A DNA stretch of 64,000 nt, from positions 62,001 to 126,000 of the forward strand of contig NZ_SMAL01000004.1 of the NCBI RefSeq assembly GCF_004342165.1. The letters are read 5' to 3'. The notes under the pieces are model-generated. The model saw nothing but the letters and a program-made list of their open reading frames with translations. It ran no database searches and was not told where the DNA came from. The position numbers and the translations under genes were made by a program. Below are positions 26,007 through 33,922 of this stretch, in pieces. This DNA comes from Natranaerovirga pectinivora. GTDB lineage: Bacteria > Bacillota > Clostridia > Lachnospirales > DSM-24629. Positions within the stretch are counted from its first letter, which is position 1. Every line of letters begins with the position of its first letter.

Positions 26007-26032
26007 ATTAATCAGCTCCATTAATTATCGAA

Positions 26033-26046
26033 TAGGGTTAACCCTA
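26033..26046. promoter_or_regulatory. 14-bp perfect palindrome before pyrB
   Basis: TAGGGTTAACCCTA is a perfect palindrome between the pyrB promoter (26079-26087) and its start. It is too far from the start to be the ribosome site and could be a protein operator. No known regulator is assigned. Confidence 0.4.
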
Positions 26047-26078
26047 AAAACAATATATTTTATAAATTCATGTCAATT

Positions 26079-26087
26079 ATTATAACA
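26079..26087 (-). promoter_or_regulatory. Extended -10 promoter of pyrBC
   Basis: On the minus strand the sequence TGTTATAAT is a perfect extended -10 element. The -35 region is T-rich and weak. It lies downstream of the uraA terminator (26214-26247), so pyrBC has its own promoter. Confidence 0.5.
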
Positions 26088-26213
26088 TAATTTTCTAGAA
26101 AAACAAAAACTTTTATGCATTAACTACTTATAGTTTATACAAATATCTTCTTACTAAGAATATAATATTTAGCAGTCTTGATAATATTTATAGTTATACT
26201 CCTTTACTATTAG

Positions 26214-26247
26214 AAAAAGAGAAAACCAAAAATAGTTTTCTCTTTTT
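26214..26247. terminator. Terminator after uraA
   Basis: A perfect 13-bp stem (AAAAAGAGAAAAC 26214-26226 with GTTTTCTCTTTTT 26235-26247) has an 8-base loop. It lies 22 bases past the uraA stop and separates uraA from pyrBC. Confidence 0.8.
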
Positions 26248-26268
26248 TTACATTCATTAAAATTATTA

Positions 26269-27510
26269 TTAAATTTCTTTTGGTAAAACTTTATTAAAGA
26301 TTACACCAGCTAAAGCAGCTATTGCTAATCCAGAAATTTGTAAGTCATTTACAAGTGGAATGTCTGCAATACCAATACCTAAAACCAATATAAGAGCTGA
26401 TATAATTAAATTTCTACTATGTGCAAAGTCTAATTCAGCATTGATTAAGATTCTAACACCAACACTCGCAATCATACCAAAAAGAATAATACTAACGCCA
26501 CCCATTACTGGAGTAGGTATTGTTCTAACAATTGCTCCAAACTTGCCTATAAAACTTAAAAATATAGCAAAGATAGCAGCCAAACGAATCACTGAAGGAT
26601 CATAAACTTTAGTTACTGCTAATACACCTGTGTTTTCACTATAAGTTGTATTGGCAGGACCACCAAGTAAACCAGCTGTAATCGTTGCAATACCATCCCC
26701 TAACATAGTTCTATGTATACCAGGATTTTTAAAGAAATCTTTACCTACTACTGCACCATTCGTTGTAATATCACCAATATGTTCAATAAATACCACTAAG
26801 GCAATTGGTGCTATGGCAATAATACCTGTCCAATTGAAACTTGGTAATGTTAATATTTGGCTTACAAATGCTTCATCTAATAAAGAAATCCAAGGCGCCT
26901 CAACAATTGCTGAAGTATTAACAAATCCCATTCCATAAGCTACTATATACCCGATTATTACAGATATTAAAATTGGTACTAATTTAAAGAAACCTTTTGC
27001 GAATATAGAGATTACTATCATTGATAGAACAACTATAGATGATACTAGGAGAAAATCTGGTCTGAATAAAACGCCACCATCTCCAAGTCTTTCATACATT
27101 GCATCTGTAATTGCTATTGGACTTAACCTTAAACCAATAACCATTATAATTGGTCCAGTAACAATTGGTGGAAAAAAGGACTTAACAGTTTCTACACCAA
27201 ATAATTTAATTATACCACCCATAATAACATATATAATACCCGCTATTATTAGGCCACCTTTTACACTAGCCAATCCTTGATTGCTTAGAGTTACTGCTAT
27301 TGCTGGAATAAACGCAAAACTTGAACCTAAAAATACAGGTACCATTCCTTTTGTTACTGCATGAAATAATAATGTACCAATACCCGCAGCTAGTAAGGCA
27401 ATCGCTGGGTCTAAACCAGTTAAAATTGGAACCAATACTGTTGCTCCAAACATAGCTAATACATGTTGAAAACCTAAAATTACTTTTTTACCTGTTGTAA
27501 TATTTTCCAT
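26269..27510 (-). CDS. uraA: Uracil permease (UraA/PyrP, NCS2 family)
   Basis: 413 residues with about 12-14 hydrophobic segments. NCS2 signatures are present: LGFQHVLAMFGATVLVPILTGLDP near the start, the core Glu in VVFIEHIGDITT, the GGPANTTYSENTGVLAVTKVYDPSVI motif with its substrate Glu, and TPVMGGVSIILFGMIASVGVRIL. It imports uracil with protons. It follows pyrR by 137 bases and has a GGAGG site. The gap contains weak stem-loops but no clear second PyrR attenuator. Confidence 0.93.
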   Translation of the reverse strand: MENITTGKKVILGFQHVLAMFGATVLVPILTGLDPAIALLAAGIGTLLFHAVTKGMVPVFLGSSFAFIPAIAVTLSNQGLASVKGGLIIAGIIYVIMGGIIKLFGVETVKSFFPPIVTGPIIMVIGLRLSPIAITDAMYERLGDGGVLFRPDFLLVSSIVVLSMIVISIFAKGFFKLVPILISVIIGYIVAYGMGFVNTSAIVEAPWISLLDEAFVSQILTLPSFNWTGIIAIAPIALVVFIEHIGDITTNGAVVGKDFFKNPGIHRTMLGDGIATITAGLLGGPANTTYSENTGVLAVTKVYDPSVIRLAAIFAIFLSFIGKFGAIVRTIPTPVMGGVSIILFGMIASVGVRILINAELDFAHSRNLIISALILVLGIGIADIPLVNDLQISGLAIAALAGVIFNKVLPKEI

Positions 27511-27647
27511 CTTGTTTCCTCCTCAAGTATTTTAGTTTATTATTGAGCTCCCACTATCTATAATCAAAACTTAATATATCTTTTAGATAATAGCACTATG
27601 TATGGGACATCTCTATAGTTAAATAAGGCATACATCCTTACTTAATT

Positions 27648-28181
27648 TCACAACTCAACTTCATTAACAACTACTTCATCTAAGCCATCTTCTTCTGACA
27701 AATGAACATGTACAATCTCATTGTTAGATGTAGGAATATTCTTACCCACATAATCTGGTCTAAGTGGAAGTTCCCTATGCCCTCTGTCAATTAATGCTGC
27801 AAATTGAATCTTTTTTGGTCTACCAGCATCAATTACTGCATCAATGGCTGCTCTTAATGTTCTACCTGTATATATAACATCATCAATTAAGATTACAGTT
27901 TTATTCTCAACCAGTACTTGCAGATCATTATGAACAATCGGCTGATTGGTTTTTTTCTCTAGATCATCTCTATAAAAAGTAATGTCCAATACATCGAAAG
28001 GTATACTTTCTGATTCAAAGCTTTCAATTTTCTTAACTATTCTTTTAGCAAGGGGAACCCCTCTAGTCTTAATGCCTAAAATAACAATATCTTCTACACC
28101 TTTATTTTTTTCGATTATCTCATGTGCTATTCGAGTCAAAGCTCTGTTAATAGCTTTATCGTCTAATAAAATTTTACTCAT
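27648..28181 (-). CDS. pyrR: PyrR bifunctional regulator / uracil phosphoribosyltransferase
   Basis: 177 residues, family length. PyrR binds pyr leader RNA when UMP is high and promotes termination; it also has weak uracil phosphoribosyltransferase activity. Seen: [41 protein letters not shown], the PRPP-binding loop [20 protein letters not shown], and [31 protein letters not shown] lies 9 bases before the ATG. An intrinsic terminator lies in its own leader, consistent with autogenous attenuation. The rluD-lspA genes upstream are the common Gram-positive neighbours. Confidence 0.95.
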   Translation of the reverse strand: MSKILLDDKAINRALTRIAHEIIEKNKGVEDIVILGIKTRGVPLAKRIVKKIESFESESIPFDVLDITFYRDDLEKKTNQPIVHNDLQVLVENKTVILIDDVIYTGRTLRAAIDAVIDAGRPKKIQFAALIDRGHRELPLRPDYVGKNIPTSNNEIVHVHLSEEDGLDEVVVNEVEL

Positions 28182-28210
28182 ACCTACAACCCCTTTTATA
28201 TAAAGTTTTT

Positions 28211-28242
28211 ACTTTATAAGATATAGAACTTTCCTGGAAAGT
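28211..28242 (+). repeat. Short palindromic repeat, copy 2 of 4
   Basis: The left part ACTTTATAAGATATAGAACT matches the family consensus; the right part (TTCCTGGAAAGT) gives a shorter inner stem. It lies directly behind the leader terminator on the transcribed strand, 29 bases before the pyrR start. Confidence 0.75.
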
Positions 28243-28305
28243 AAAAAAGCCCCTTGTAAAATACTTTACAAGAAGCTAGAATTCCTCTATCTGAACAGAA
28301 TTATA
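28243..28305 (-). promoter_or_regulatory. pyrR promoter and leader terminator (candidate attenuator)
   Basis: On the minus strand a consensus -10 TATAAT (28305-28300) is followed within about 20 bases by an intrinsic terminator: arms 28277-28265 and 28260-28248, 13 pairs including two G-U, a 4-base loop, then six T. Just upstream of the terminator is TTCAGATAGAGGAA, which partly resembles the PyrR-binding loop (UCC-GAGAGG type). Promoter and terminator are seen directly; PyrR binding is inference. Confidence 0.55.
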
Positions 28306-28456
28306 CCCAAAAAAATCGAGTAAAACTCATTACCACTTCTTATTAGTATCACAGTACTAATTTAAAGAAACTTATATATTTATAATTATTTCATATAAAA
28401 TTTACCATATATTAATAAGTTTGTCCAGTGTTATTTTTAAAAATACATAAGATATT

Positions 28457-29371
28457 TCATCTCAATTTATCCAATAATTCCTCAAAATAACTTGGAAGTG
28501 GTGTTTCAAATTCCATATATTCGTTTTTAATTGGATGTATAAACCCAAGGACCCTAGCATGTAACGCTTGTCCATTAATATTAAAAGGATCCTTTGATGG
28601 CCCATAAACGGTATCTCCCACTAATGGATGATTAATACTAGACAAGTGAACACGTATTTGATGGGTTCTACCTGTTTCTAACTGACATTCAATATGGTTG
28701 TATTTATGATTTAAAGGATCTAATACCTGATAATGGGTGACAGCTCTTTTCCCATTCCTAGAATTAATAGCCATTTTTTTTCGGTCAATTGGATGCCTTC
28801 CTATAGGTGCATCAATAATTCCTTTATCTTCTTTCATGTTATGATATACAATGGCATTGTATTTTCTAGTTATTGAATGCTCTTTTAGTTGTTCCGCTAT
28901 TTTTATATGGGCAATATCACTTTTACATACGACTAAAACACCCGTTGTGTCTTTATCTATTCTATGAACAATACCAGGCCTTAATACACCATTAATACCA
29001 GATAAATTGTCTCTACAATGATATAATAATGCATTAACTAAAGTACCACTTGTATGACCAGCAGATGGATGAACAACCATATCTTTGGGTTTGTTAATGA
29101 TTACAAAGGCATCATCTTCGTAAACTATGTCTAATGGAATATTTTCTGCTTTTATATCTAATGGCTCTGGATCAGGCAAATTCACAGTAATTGTATCCTT
29201 TACATTCAGTTTATAATTGGCTTTTATTTCTTTACCATTGGCTAGTACACAATTGTCTTTTATTAATTTTTGTAGATATGAACGTGATAATTCTAAATCT
29301 AAAATTTGAGAATATTTATCTATTCGAATACCCTCTTCTTCCTCTGCAACAAAAAAGGTATATGTTTTCAT
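28457..29371 (-). CDS. RluA/RluD family 23S rRNA pseudouridine synthase
   Basis: 304 residues. An N-terminal S4 domain (GIRIDKYSQILDLELSRSYLQKLIKDNCVLANGKEIKANYKLNVKDTITV) is followed by the catalytic domain with motif HRIDKDTTGVLVV (catalytic Asp) and ECQLETGRTHQIRVHLSSINHPLVGDTVYG. It corresponds to YlyB of Bacillus, next to lspA and pyrR in the same order. It makes pseudouridines in large-subunit rRNA; the exact sites are not predictable. Confidence 0.93.
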   Translation of the reverse strand: MKTYTFFVAEEEEGIRIDKYSQILDLELSRSYLQKLIKDNCVLANGKEIKANYKLNVKDTITVNLPDPEPLDIKAENIPLDIVYEDDAFVIINKPKDMVVHPSAGHTSGTLVNALLYHCRDNLSGINGVLRPGIVHRIDKDTTGVLVVCKSDIAHIKIAEQLKEHSITRKYNAIVYHNMKEDKGIIDAPIGRHPIDRKKMAINSRNGKRAVTHYQVLDPLNHKYNHIECQLETGRTHQIRVHLSSINHPLVGDTVYGPSKDPFNINGQALHARVLGFIHPIKNEYMEFETPLPSYFEELLDKLR

Positions 29372-29417
29372 GGCATTGTCTTCCTTTACTAATTCATTAC
29401 TCTAATGAATATTGATA

Positions 29418-29894
29418 TTATAAGTATTTATTGAAAAACTCATCATTCTTATATACAAATATAATAAGTATAAAAGTTAAAATAGCACCCACAGTAACAT
29501 AAATATCTGCAATGTTAAATACAGGGAAATCTATTAATTTAAAATATATAAAATCAACTACATACCCAAGAAAAATTCTGTCAATCAAATTCCCAATTGC
29601 TCCTGAGACAATTAAAATCAAACAAAATCTTATATAATTGTATTTTTTTTCTTTAGGTATTTTATTATAGTAATAAATAATAAATCCTAAAATAGCAAAG
29701 GTTATAATTACAAAAAACATTACTCTATTTTGCATTATACCAAATGCTGCCCCTCTATTTTCTACATATACCAATTCAAAAACATCTTTTATTATTGGTA
29801 TGCCCCTTGTATTCATAAGGTGTTCTATGGCTAAATATTTTGTTATTTGATCTATTCCTACTAAAACAAAAACTGCAATAATAAAACTAAGCAT
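29418..29894 (-). CDS. lspA: Lipoprotein signal peptidase II
   Basis: 158 residues with four membrane helices. It removes signal peptides from lipoproteins after diacylglyceryl transfer. The two catalytic aspartates are seen in GNLIDRIFLGYVVDFI and VFNIADIYVTVG, with the VYVENRGAAFGI motif before them. AAGGAGAGG precedes the ATG. Substrates encoded in this window would include the PsaA-like, KPVIYLYP and DacF-like lipoproteins. Confidence 0.95.
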   Translation of the reverse strand: MLSFIIAVFVLVGIDQITKYLAIEHLMNTRGIPIIKDVFELVYVENRGAAFGIMQNRVMFFVIITFAILGFIIYYYNKIPKEKKYNYIRFCLILIVSGAIGNLIDRIFLGYVVDFIYFKLIDFPVFNIADIYVTVGAILTFILIIFVYKNDEFFNKYL

Positions 29895-29904
29895 ATCCCT
29901 CTCC

Positions 29905-30990
29905 TTATGAAATAATGTTATTTATAGCATTCAATAATTCATCATCTGTTACATCTGTATATATGTTTGCTACCCCTAATTCATTTAACAAAATAAAATG
30001 TAATACACTAGACTTAACTTTTTTGTCTAATTTCGTTACTTTAATGATTTCTTCAGGAGATATATCTTTTACCTCAATGGGCAAATTATACTTCACTAAG
30101 ACATTATTAATTCTATAACATTTTTCTTTGGATATATAGCCTCTTTTATATGAAAGATAAGCAGCAACTACCATACCTACAGACACACATTCCCCATGCA
30201 ACCAAGTAAAATCTTTTATTTTTTCAATGGCATGGCCTACTGTATGCCCAAAATTTAGTAATGCTCTAATATTTTCTTCTTTTTCATCTTTCTCTACTAC
30301 ATCTTTTTTTATGCAACAGCTTCTATAGATCATTTCTGTTAAAGACTCTTGATTTAAAAGGTTTACTTGTTCACTATTTTTCTCTAACCAATCTAGATAC
30401 TCTAAATCTTTTATTAAAGCATGTTTTATAATCTCTGCCATTCCCGAACTAAATTCGTTTTTAGGCAATGTATCAATGGTTTTAGTATTAATAATCACAG
30501 CTCTCGGTTGATAAAAGGCACCAACCATGTTTTTATATCCTTTAAAATCCACACCTGTTTTTCCACCAATACTACTGTCTACTTGTGATAATAATGACGT
30601 CGGCATTTGAATAAAATCAATACCTCTAAGGTAAGTAGATGCTGTAAATCCTGTTAAATCACCAACAACACCACCACCTAATGCAATTAAAATTGATTTT
30701 CTATCAAACTTTTCATTTATTAATAGTTCATATAATTCATATACTGTATTTAGTGTTTTATTTTCTTCCCCTGCTGGAAAAGTAAATGCCACCACCTTTT
30801 CAGCACTATACCCTAAGGCATTTTTAACTTCTTCTAAATAAATATTGCCTACATTTGTATCTGTTACGATACAAACTTTTTTATTAGTAAAATCAATATG
30901 ATCTAATAACCCTAATAATCCTTCGTAGGATTGACAGAACTTTATAGGATATTCTTTATCTTTTGTTTTTATTTGTAATTCTCTATTCAT
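29905..30990 (-). CDS. aroB: 3-dehydroquinate synthase
   Basis: 361 residues. Second step of the shikimate pathway (DAHP to 3-dehydroquinate; NAD and a metal ion). The NAD-binding region ALGGGVVGDLTGFTASTYLRGIDFIQMPTSLLSQVDSSIGGKTGVD is complete. The metal ligands fit SGMAEIIKHALI (Glu), NFGHTVGHAIE (His) and LHGECVSVGM (His). Other shikimate genes are not in the window. It lies behind the divIVA hairpin and just before lspA, so expression may depend on read-through. Confidence 0.96.
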   Translation of the reverse strand: MNRELQIKTKDKEYPIKFCQSYEGLLGLLDHIDFTNKKVCIVTDTNVGNIYLEEVKNALGYSAEKVVAFTFPAGEENKTLNTVYELYELLINEKFDRKSILIALGGGVVGDLTGFTASTYLRGIDFIQMPTSLLSQVDSSIGGKTGVDFKGYKNMVGAFYQPRAVIINTKTIDTLPKNEFSSGMAEIIKHALIKDLEYLDWLEKNSEQVNLLNQESLTEMIYRSCCIKKDVVEKDEKEENIRALLNFGHTVGHAIEKIKDFTWLHGECVSVGMVVAAYLSYKRGYISKEKCYRINNVLVKYNLPIEVKDISPEEIIKVTKLDKKVKSSVLHFILLNELGVANIYTDVTDDELLNAINNIIS

Positions 30991-31010
30991 CTTTATCTCC
31001 CTTTAAAATA

Positions 31011-31033
31011 AGAACTCTAATCATTAGAGTTCT
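31011..31033 (-). terminator. Hairpin over the divIVA stop codon
   Basis: A perfect 10-bp stem (AGAACTCTAA 31011-31020 with TTAGAGTTCT 31024-31033) has a 3-base loop and includes the last codons of divIVA. On the minus strand TTATTTTAAAG follows. It probably gives partial termination before aroB. Confidence 0.55.
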
Positions 31034-31574
31034 CTTTAGTTTGCCCTTCTTTAATTTCATTATCATTATTGTTTTTTGATAAATGCTCTAAGAATGAATC
31101 TATTTCATCTTTACTTGTAATATTAGCCATAGAGATTGTTTTATCATCAATTATTTCTAACTGAGTCTTTAAGAATTGTTTTATTTGAATCTTATATGTA
31201 TCGTAGTGGCTAATAAGTTCTTCAATTTTTATTTGAACTCTATACAATTCATCTTTTGCTTCTTGTACAATTAAGGTTGCTTTCAACTCTGCTTCTTTTT
31301 CTATTTGTTGAGCTTTGTTATGTGCGTTTGCTCTTGTTTCTTCCGCTGTTCTTTCAGCTAGAAGCAAAGTGCTTTGAAGTGTTTCTTCAATTGTTTTATA
31401 ATAAGAAATACCTTCATTTAATACATTGATTTTATCTTTTAGTTCTATGTTTTCCTTATAGAGTTTTTCATAATGATTCATTATTTCTCTTAAGAATTTA
31501 TCAACTTCTTTGGCACTATAGCCCATTCCACCCTTTTTAAAGGTTTTTGACTCAATATCTAACGGTGTCAACAT
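31017..31574 (-). CDS. divIVA: DivIVA domain cell-division/polarity protein
   Basis: 185 residues. The N-terminal membrane-binding motif is clear (MLTPLDIESKTFKKGGMGYSAKEVDKFLREIMNHYEKLYKENIELKDKI), followed by a long coiled coil (about 35-150) and an acidic tail rich in Asn. DivIVA binds curved membrane at poles and septa and recruits partners such as Min proteins. It closes the conserved yggS-sepF-yggT-ylmH-divIVA run. Confidence 0.93.
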   Translation of the reverse strand: MLTPLDIESKTFKKGGMGYSAKEVDKFLREIMNHYEKLYKENIELKDKINVLNEGISYYKTIEETLQSTLLLAERTAEETRANAHNKAQQIEKEAELKATLIVQEAKDELYRVQIKIEELISHYDTYKIQIKQFLKTQLEIIDDKTISMANITSKDEIDSFLEHLSKNNNDNEIKEGQTKENSND

Positions 31575-31586
31575 ATAAAACTCCTC

Positions 31587-32348
31587 CTAAATAAAGCGAT
31601 CTATTATAATATAATTACGTCCTTTTTTAGTTTGTTGCTTTACTTCCCTGTAAATTATCTTTCCTAAACCTCTAACGGATACAATATCGTTTTCTTTTAA
31701 GATATAACTGTTAGATTGAATTAACTTTCCATTAACAAAAACTTTACCCCCCTGTATTAAAGGAGTCATCTGCCCCCTAGACTTTGTAAACCCTAATGCA
31801 ATTACAGTATCTAATCTAATTGAAGATACAGAACCGCTAATGGTTTTAAACTTAGGGCTAAATTCAACCTCATTTAAATCATATATGATATCAATTTCTA
31901 TACTTGTCCTTTTTATTTCAAAAAAATTGTCCTTAATATAATTAGAAATACCCTCTGTACAAAAAACAAATGCTTCACTATCATTTATTATGATGTCACC
32001 AATTTTACTTCTATCTATCCCTAAACTCAAAATCGCCCCTAAGTAATCTCTATGGTTCAATTCATCTTTAAATTTCGGGCTACTAGGTTTTATTTTCAAG
32101 CAAGCATATGGGGCATATAATTCTTTTTCATCGTAATGATTTGGATAAAAAACAATCATTTTTCTTTCAGCATATTTGTACCCACCATCTAAAGACACAT
32201 TTATATTTTGAGTTTCTTCTTTTACCCAGCTTAATAAATTTTGTTCGTTTAGATTTAAAAAATCTGAGAAAGTGGGAATATTTTTGTTATGACATATACT
32301 AGCTAAATCCCTTAGCCTATTGATTACAATTTGCTCTTCTTTATTCAC
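31587..32348 (-). CDS. YlmH-type S4-domain RNA-binding protein
   Basis: 253 residues. YlmH proteins bind ribosome-associated tRNA in Gram-positive bacteria; the gene lies in the division cluster. Seen: N-terminal KEEQIVINRLRDLASICHNKNIPTFSDFLN, the conserved FYPNHYDEKELYAPYACLKIKP and LNHRDYLGAILSLGIDRSKIGDIII, and a C-terminal S4 motif (IRLDTVIALGFTKSRGQMTPLIQGGKVFVNGKLIQSNSYILKENDIVSVRGLGKI). Start is GTG at 32348, 5 bases past the yggT stop. Confidence 0.92.
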   Translation of the reverse strand: MNKEEQIVINRLRDLASICHNKNIPTFSDFLNLNEQNLLSWVKEETQNINVSLDGGYKYAERKMIVFYPNHYDEKELYAPYACLKIKPSSPKFKDELNHRDYLGAILSLGIDRSKIGDIIINDSEAFVFCTEGISNYIKDNFFEIKRTSIEIDIIYDLNEVEFSPKFKTISGSVSSIRLDTVIALGFTKSRGQMTPLIQGGKVFVNGKLIQSNSYILKENDIVSVRGLGKIIYREVKQQTKKGRNYIIIDRFI

Positions 32349-32352
32349 GGTC

Positions 32353-32646
32353 TTATAAGCCTCTTAATATAGAATCTATAAATCTTTGTAAGTATGCTAA
32401 TATAATAAATACTATAATAGGTGAAAAGTCTAACATAGATGTTCTGCCACCAAAAACCGATTTTTGTATTAGACGTCTTACTGGGGAAAGTAATGGCTCA
32501 ACTATAGATCTTATAAACTGAACCAATGGATTATTAGGCTTAATTGGCAACCAAGACATTATTATATATGCAATCAAAAATATTTCTAATGCTCTAAAAA
32601 AGTACAAAAAGGTTGTTAAAATAATTTGCAATGTTTGTTCTGGCAT
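32353..32646 (-). CDS. YggT family membrane protein
   Basis: 97 residues with two membrane helices and the motif between them: FLIAYIIMSWLPIKPNNPLVQFIRSIVEPLLSPVRRLI. The family (YlmG of Bacillus) is linked to division and envelope stress with an unresolved function. It sits between sepF and ylmH, its usual place. Confidence 0.9.
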   Translation of the reverse strand: MPEQTLQIILTTFLYFFRALEIFLIAYIIMSWLPIKPNNPLVQFIRSIVEPLLSPVRRLIQKSVFGGRTSMLDFSPIIVFIILAYLQRFIDSILRGL

Positions 32647-32734
32647 TGAGTCCTCCTGCTATCTTGCTAAATTTTTATTCTCAGTCAAACTTGTTCTCTT
32701 CCTCAGCAAGAGACATCATTTGAGTATATTATAG

Positions 32735-33199
32735 TTATTCCTTTTTCCAAGGTAAAATTATCCCATTTGTTTTTAATTCTTCTTTAAAGTCTCCTGCTAT
32801 ATCTACATTGTCAGGGGCAATAATAAAAATATTATTGGTAACTCTTTGAAGGTTACCATTTAAAGAATAACAAGCACCACTAATAAAGTCCATTATTCTT
32901 TGAGCAGTGTCTCTTTCCATAGTCTCTAAATTAATTACAACAGGTCTTTTAGATCTTATATGGTCACAAATGTCTTGTGCTTCGTCATAGGATTCTGGAT
33001 GTATCACAATGACTTCCATTTGTATATTTGTATGGATGTTTACAATTTTTGAGTTATTTCTTTTATATTGTTTTAATTGTCTTACCTCTGTCATCGGTTC
33101 TGCTACCGCAATCTCTTCCTCTGTTTGTTCCATTTCAAATTCTTCCTCATCGTCATTTAATTTCATAAAATTCATCATTTTGTCCAAAAACTTAGACAT
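32735..33199 (-). CDS. sepF: SepF cell-division protein
   Basis: 154 residues. The ATG at 33199 (MSKFLDKMMNFMKL, an amphipathic membrane-binding helix) is favoured by AGGGG 8 bases upstream; a GTG at 33208 would add three codons. An acidic linker follows, then the SepF core IVNIHTNIQMEVIVIHPESYDEAQDICDHIRSKRPVVINLETMERDTAQRIMDFISGACYSLNGNLQRVTNNIFIIAPDNVDI. SepF polymerises into rings and ties FtsZ to the membrane. Confidence 0.94.
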   Translation of the reverse strand: MSKFLDKMMNFMKLNDDEEEFEMEQTEEEIAVAEPMTEVRQLKQYKRNNSKIVNIHTNIQMEVIVIHPESYDEAQDICDHIRSKRPVVINLETMERDTAQRIMDFISGACYSLNGNLQRVTNNIFIIAPDNVDIAGDFKEELKTNGIILPWKKE

Positions 33200-33210
33200 A
33201 GTATCCACCC

Positions 33211-33909
33211 CTATTTATAATTTCTTTCTCCAAAAATACCAGTTCCAACTCTTATCATAGTTGCGCCTTCTTCAATTGCAACTTCAAAATCATTCGTCAT
33301 CCCCATGGATAAAATCTCCATATTAACATTATCAATGTTTTTACTTTTTATGTCAACATATAATTCCTTCATTTTAGCAAAAAATGCCCTATTTTCTTCA
33401 GGATTATCTGTATAGGGTGCAATAGTCATTAATCCTTTCACAGAAACATTACTTAATTTCGATATGCTATGAATTAGAAGGTATAAGGCTTCCTTTTCTA
33501 CACCGAATTTTGACTCTTCATTTGCAATATTAACCTGAACTAAAATATTAACGATAATACCTCTTTTGTTTCCTTCTTCATTTATCTTTTCAGCCAGTCT
33601 TAGAGAATCTACGGAATGTATTAAAGAAACCTTATCAATAATATATTTGACTTTATTTCTTTGCAGATGCCCTATAAAATGCCAATTAATTCTATGGCTA
33701 ATTTCTTCCATCTTATCTCTTAGTTCTTGAACTTTGTTTTCGCCAAAATCAACCATGCCTTCCTTATAAGCAGCATCAATATATTCATTAGGCTTTGTTT
33801 TACTTACTGCAATAAGTGTCACTTCACTAGGGTCTCTACCTACTTTTATACAAGCTTTTTTAATCTGTTGATCCACTTCTGCTAGATTATCTTTTATATG
33901 CATATGCAT
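33211..33909 (-). CDS. yggS: YggS-type PLP homeostasis protein
   Basis: 232 residues. Single-domain alanine-racemase-like fold with the PLP lysine in LIAVSKTKP, then FGENKVQELRDK, WHFIGHLQRNKVKYI and LSMGMTNDFEVAIEEGATMIRVGTGIFGERNY. The family controls free pyridoxal-phosphate levels and has no known enzyme activity. Corresponds to YlmE of Bacillus, in the same place before sepF. Confidence 0.94.
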   Translation of the reverse strand: MHMHIKDNLAEVDQQIKKACIKVGRDPSEVTLIAVSKTKPNEYIDAAYKEGMVDFGENKVQELRDKMEEISHRINWHFIGHLQRNKVKYIIDKVSLIHSVDSLRLAEKINEEGNKRGIIVNILVQVNIANEESKFGVEKEALYLLIHSISKLSNVSVKGLMTIAPYTDNPEENRAFFAKMKELYVDIKSKNIDNVNMEILSMGMTNDFEVAIEEGATMIRVGTGIFGERNYK

Positions 33910-33922
33910 TTATACCACCTCT

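Noticed and set aside
27511-27647. Second PyrR attenuator or purine-type riboswitch before uraA
   Set aside because: Weak stem-loops only; no terminator with T-run and no PyrR loop or purine aptamer core found.
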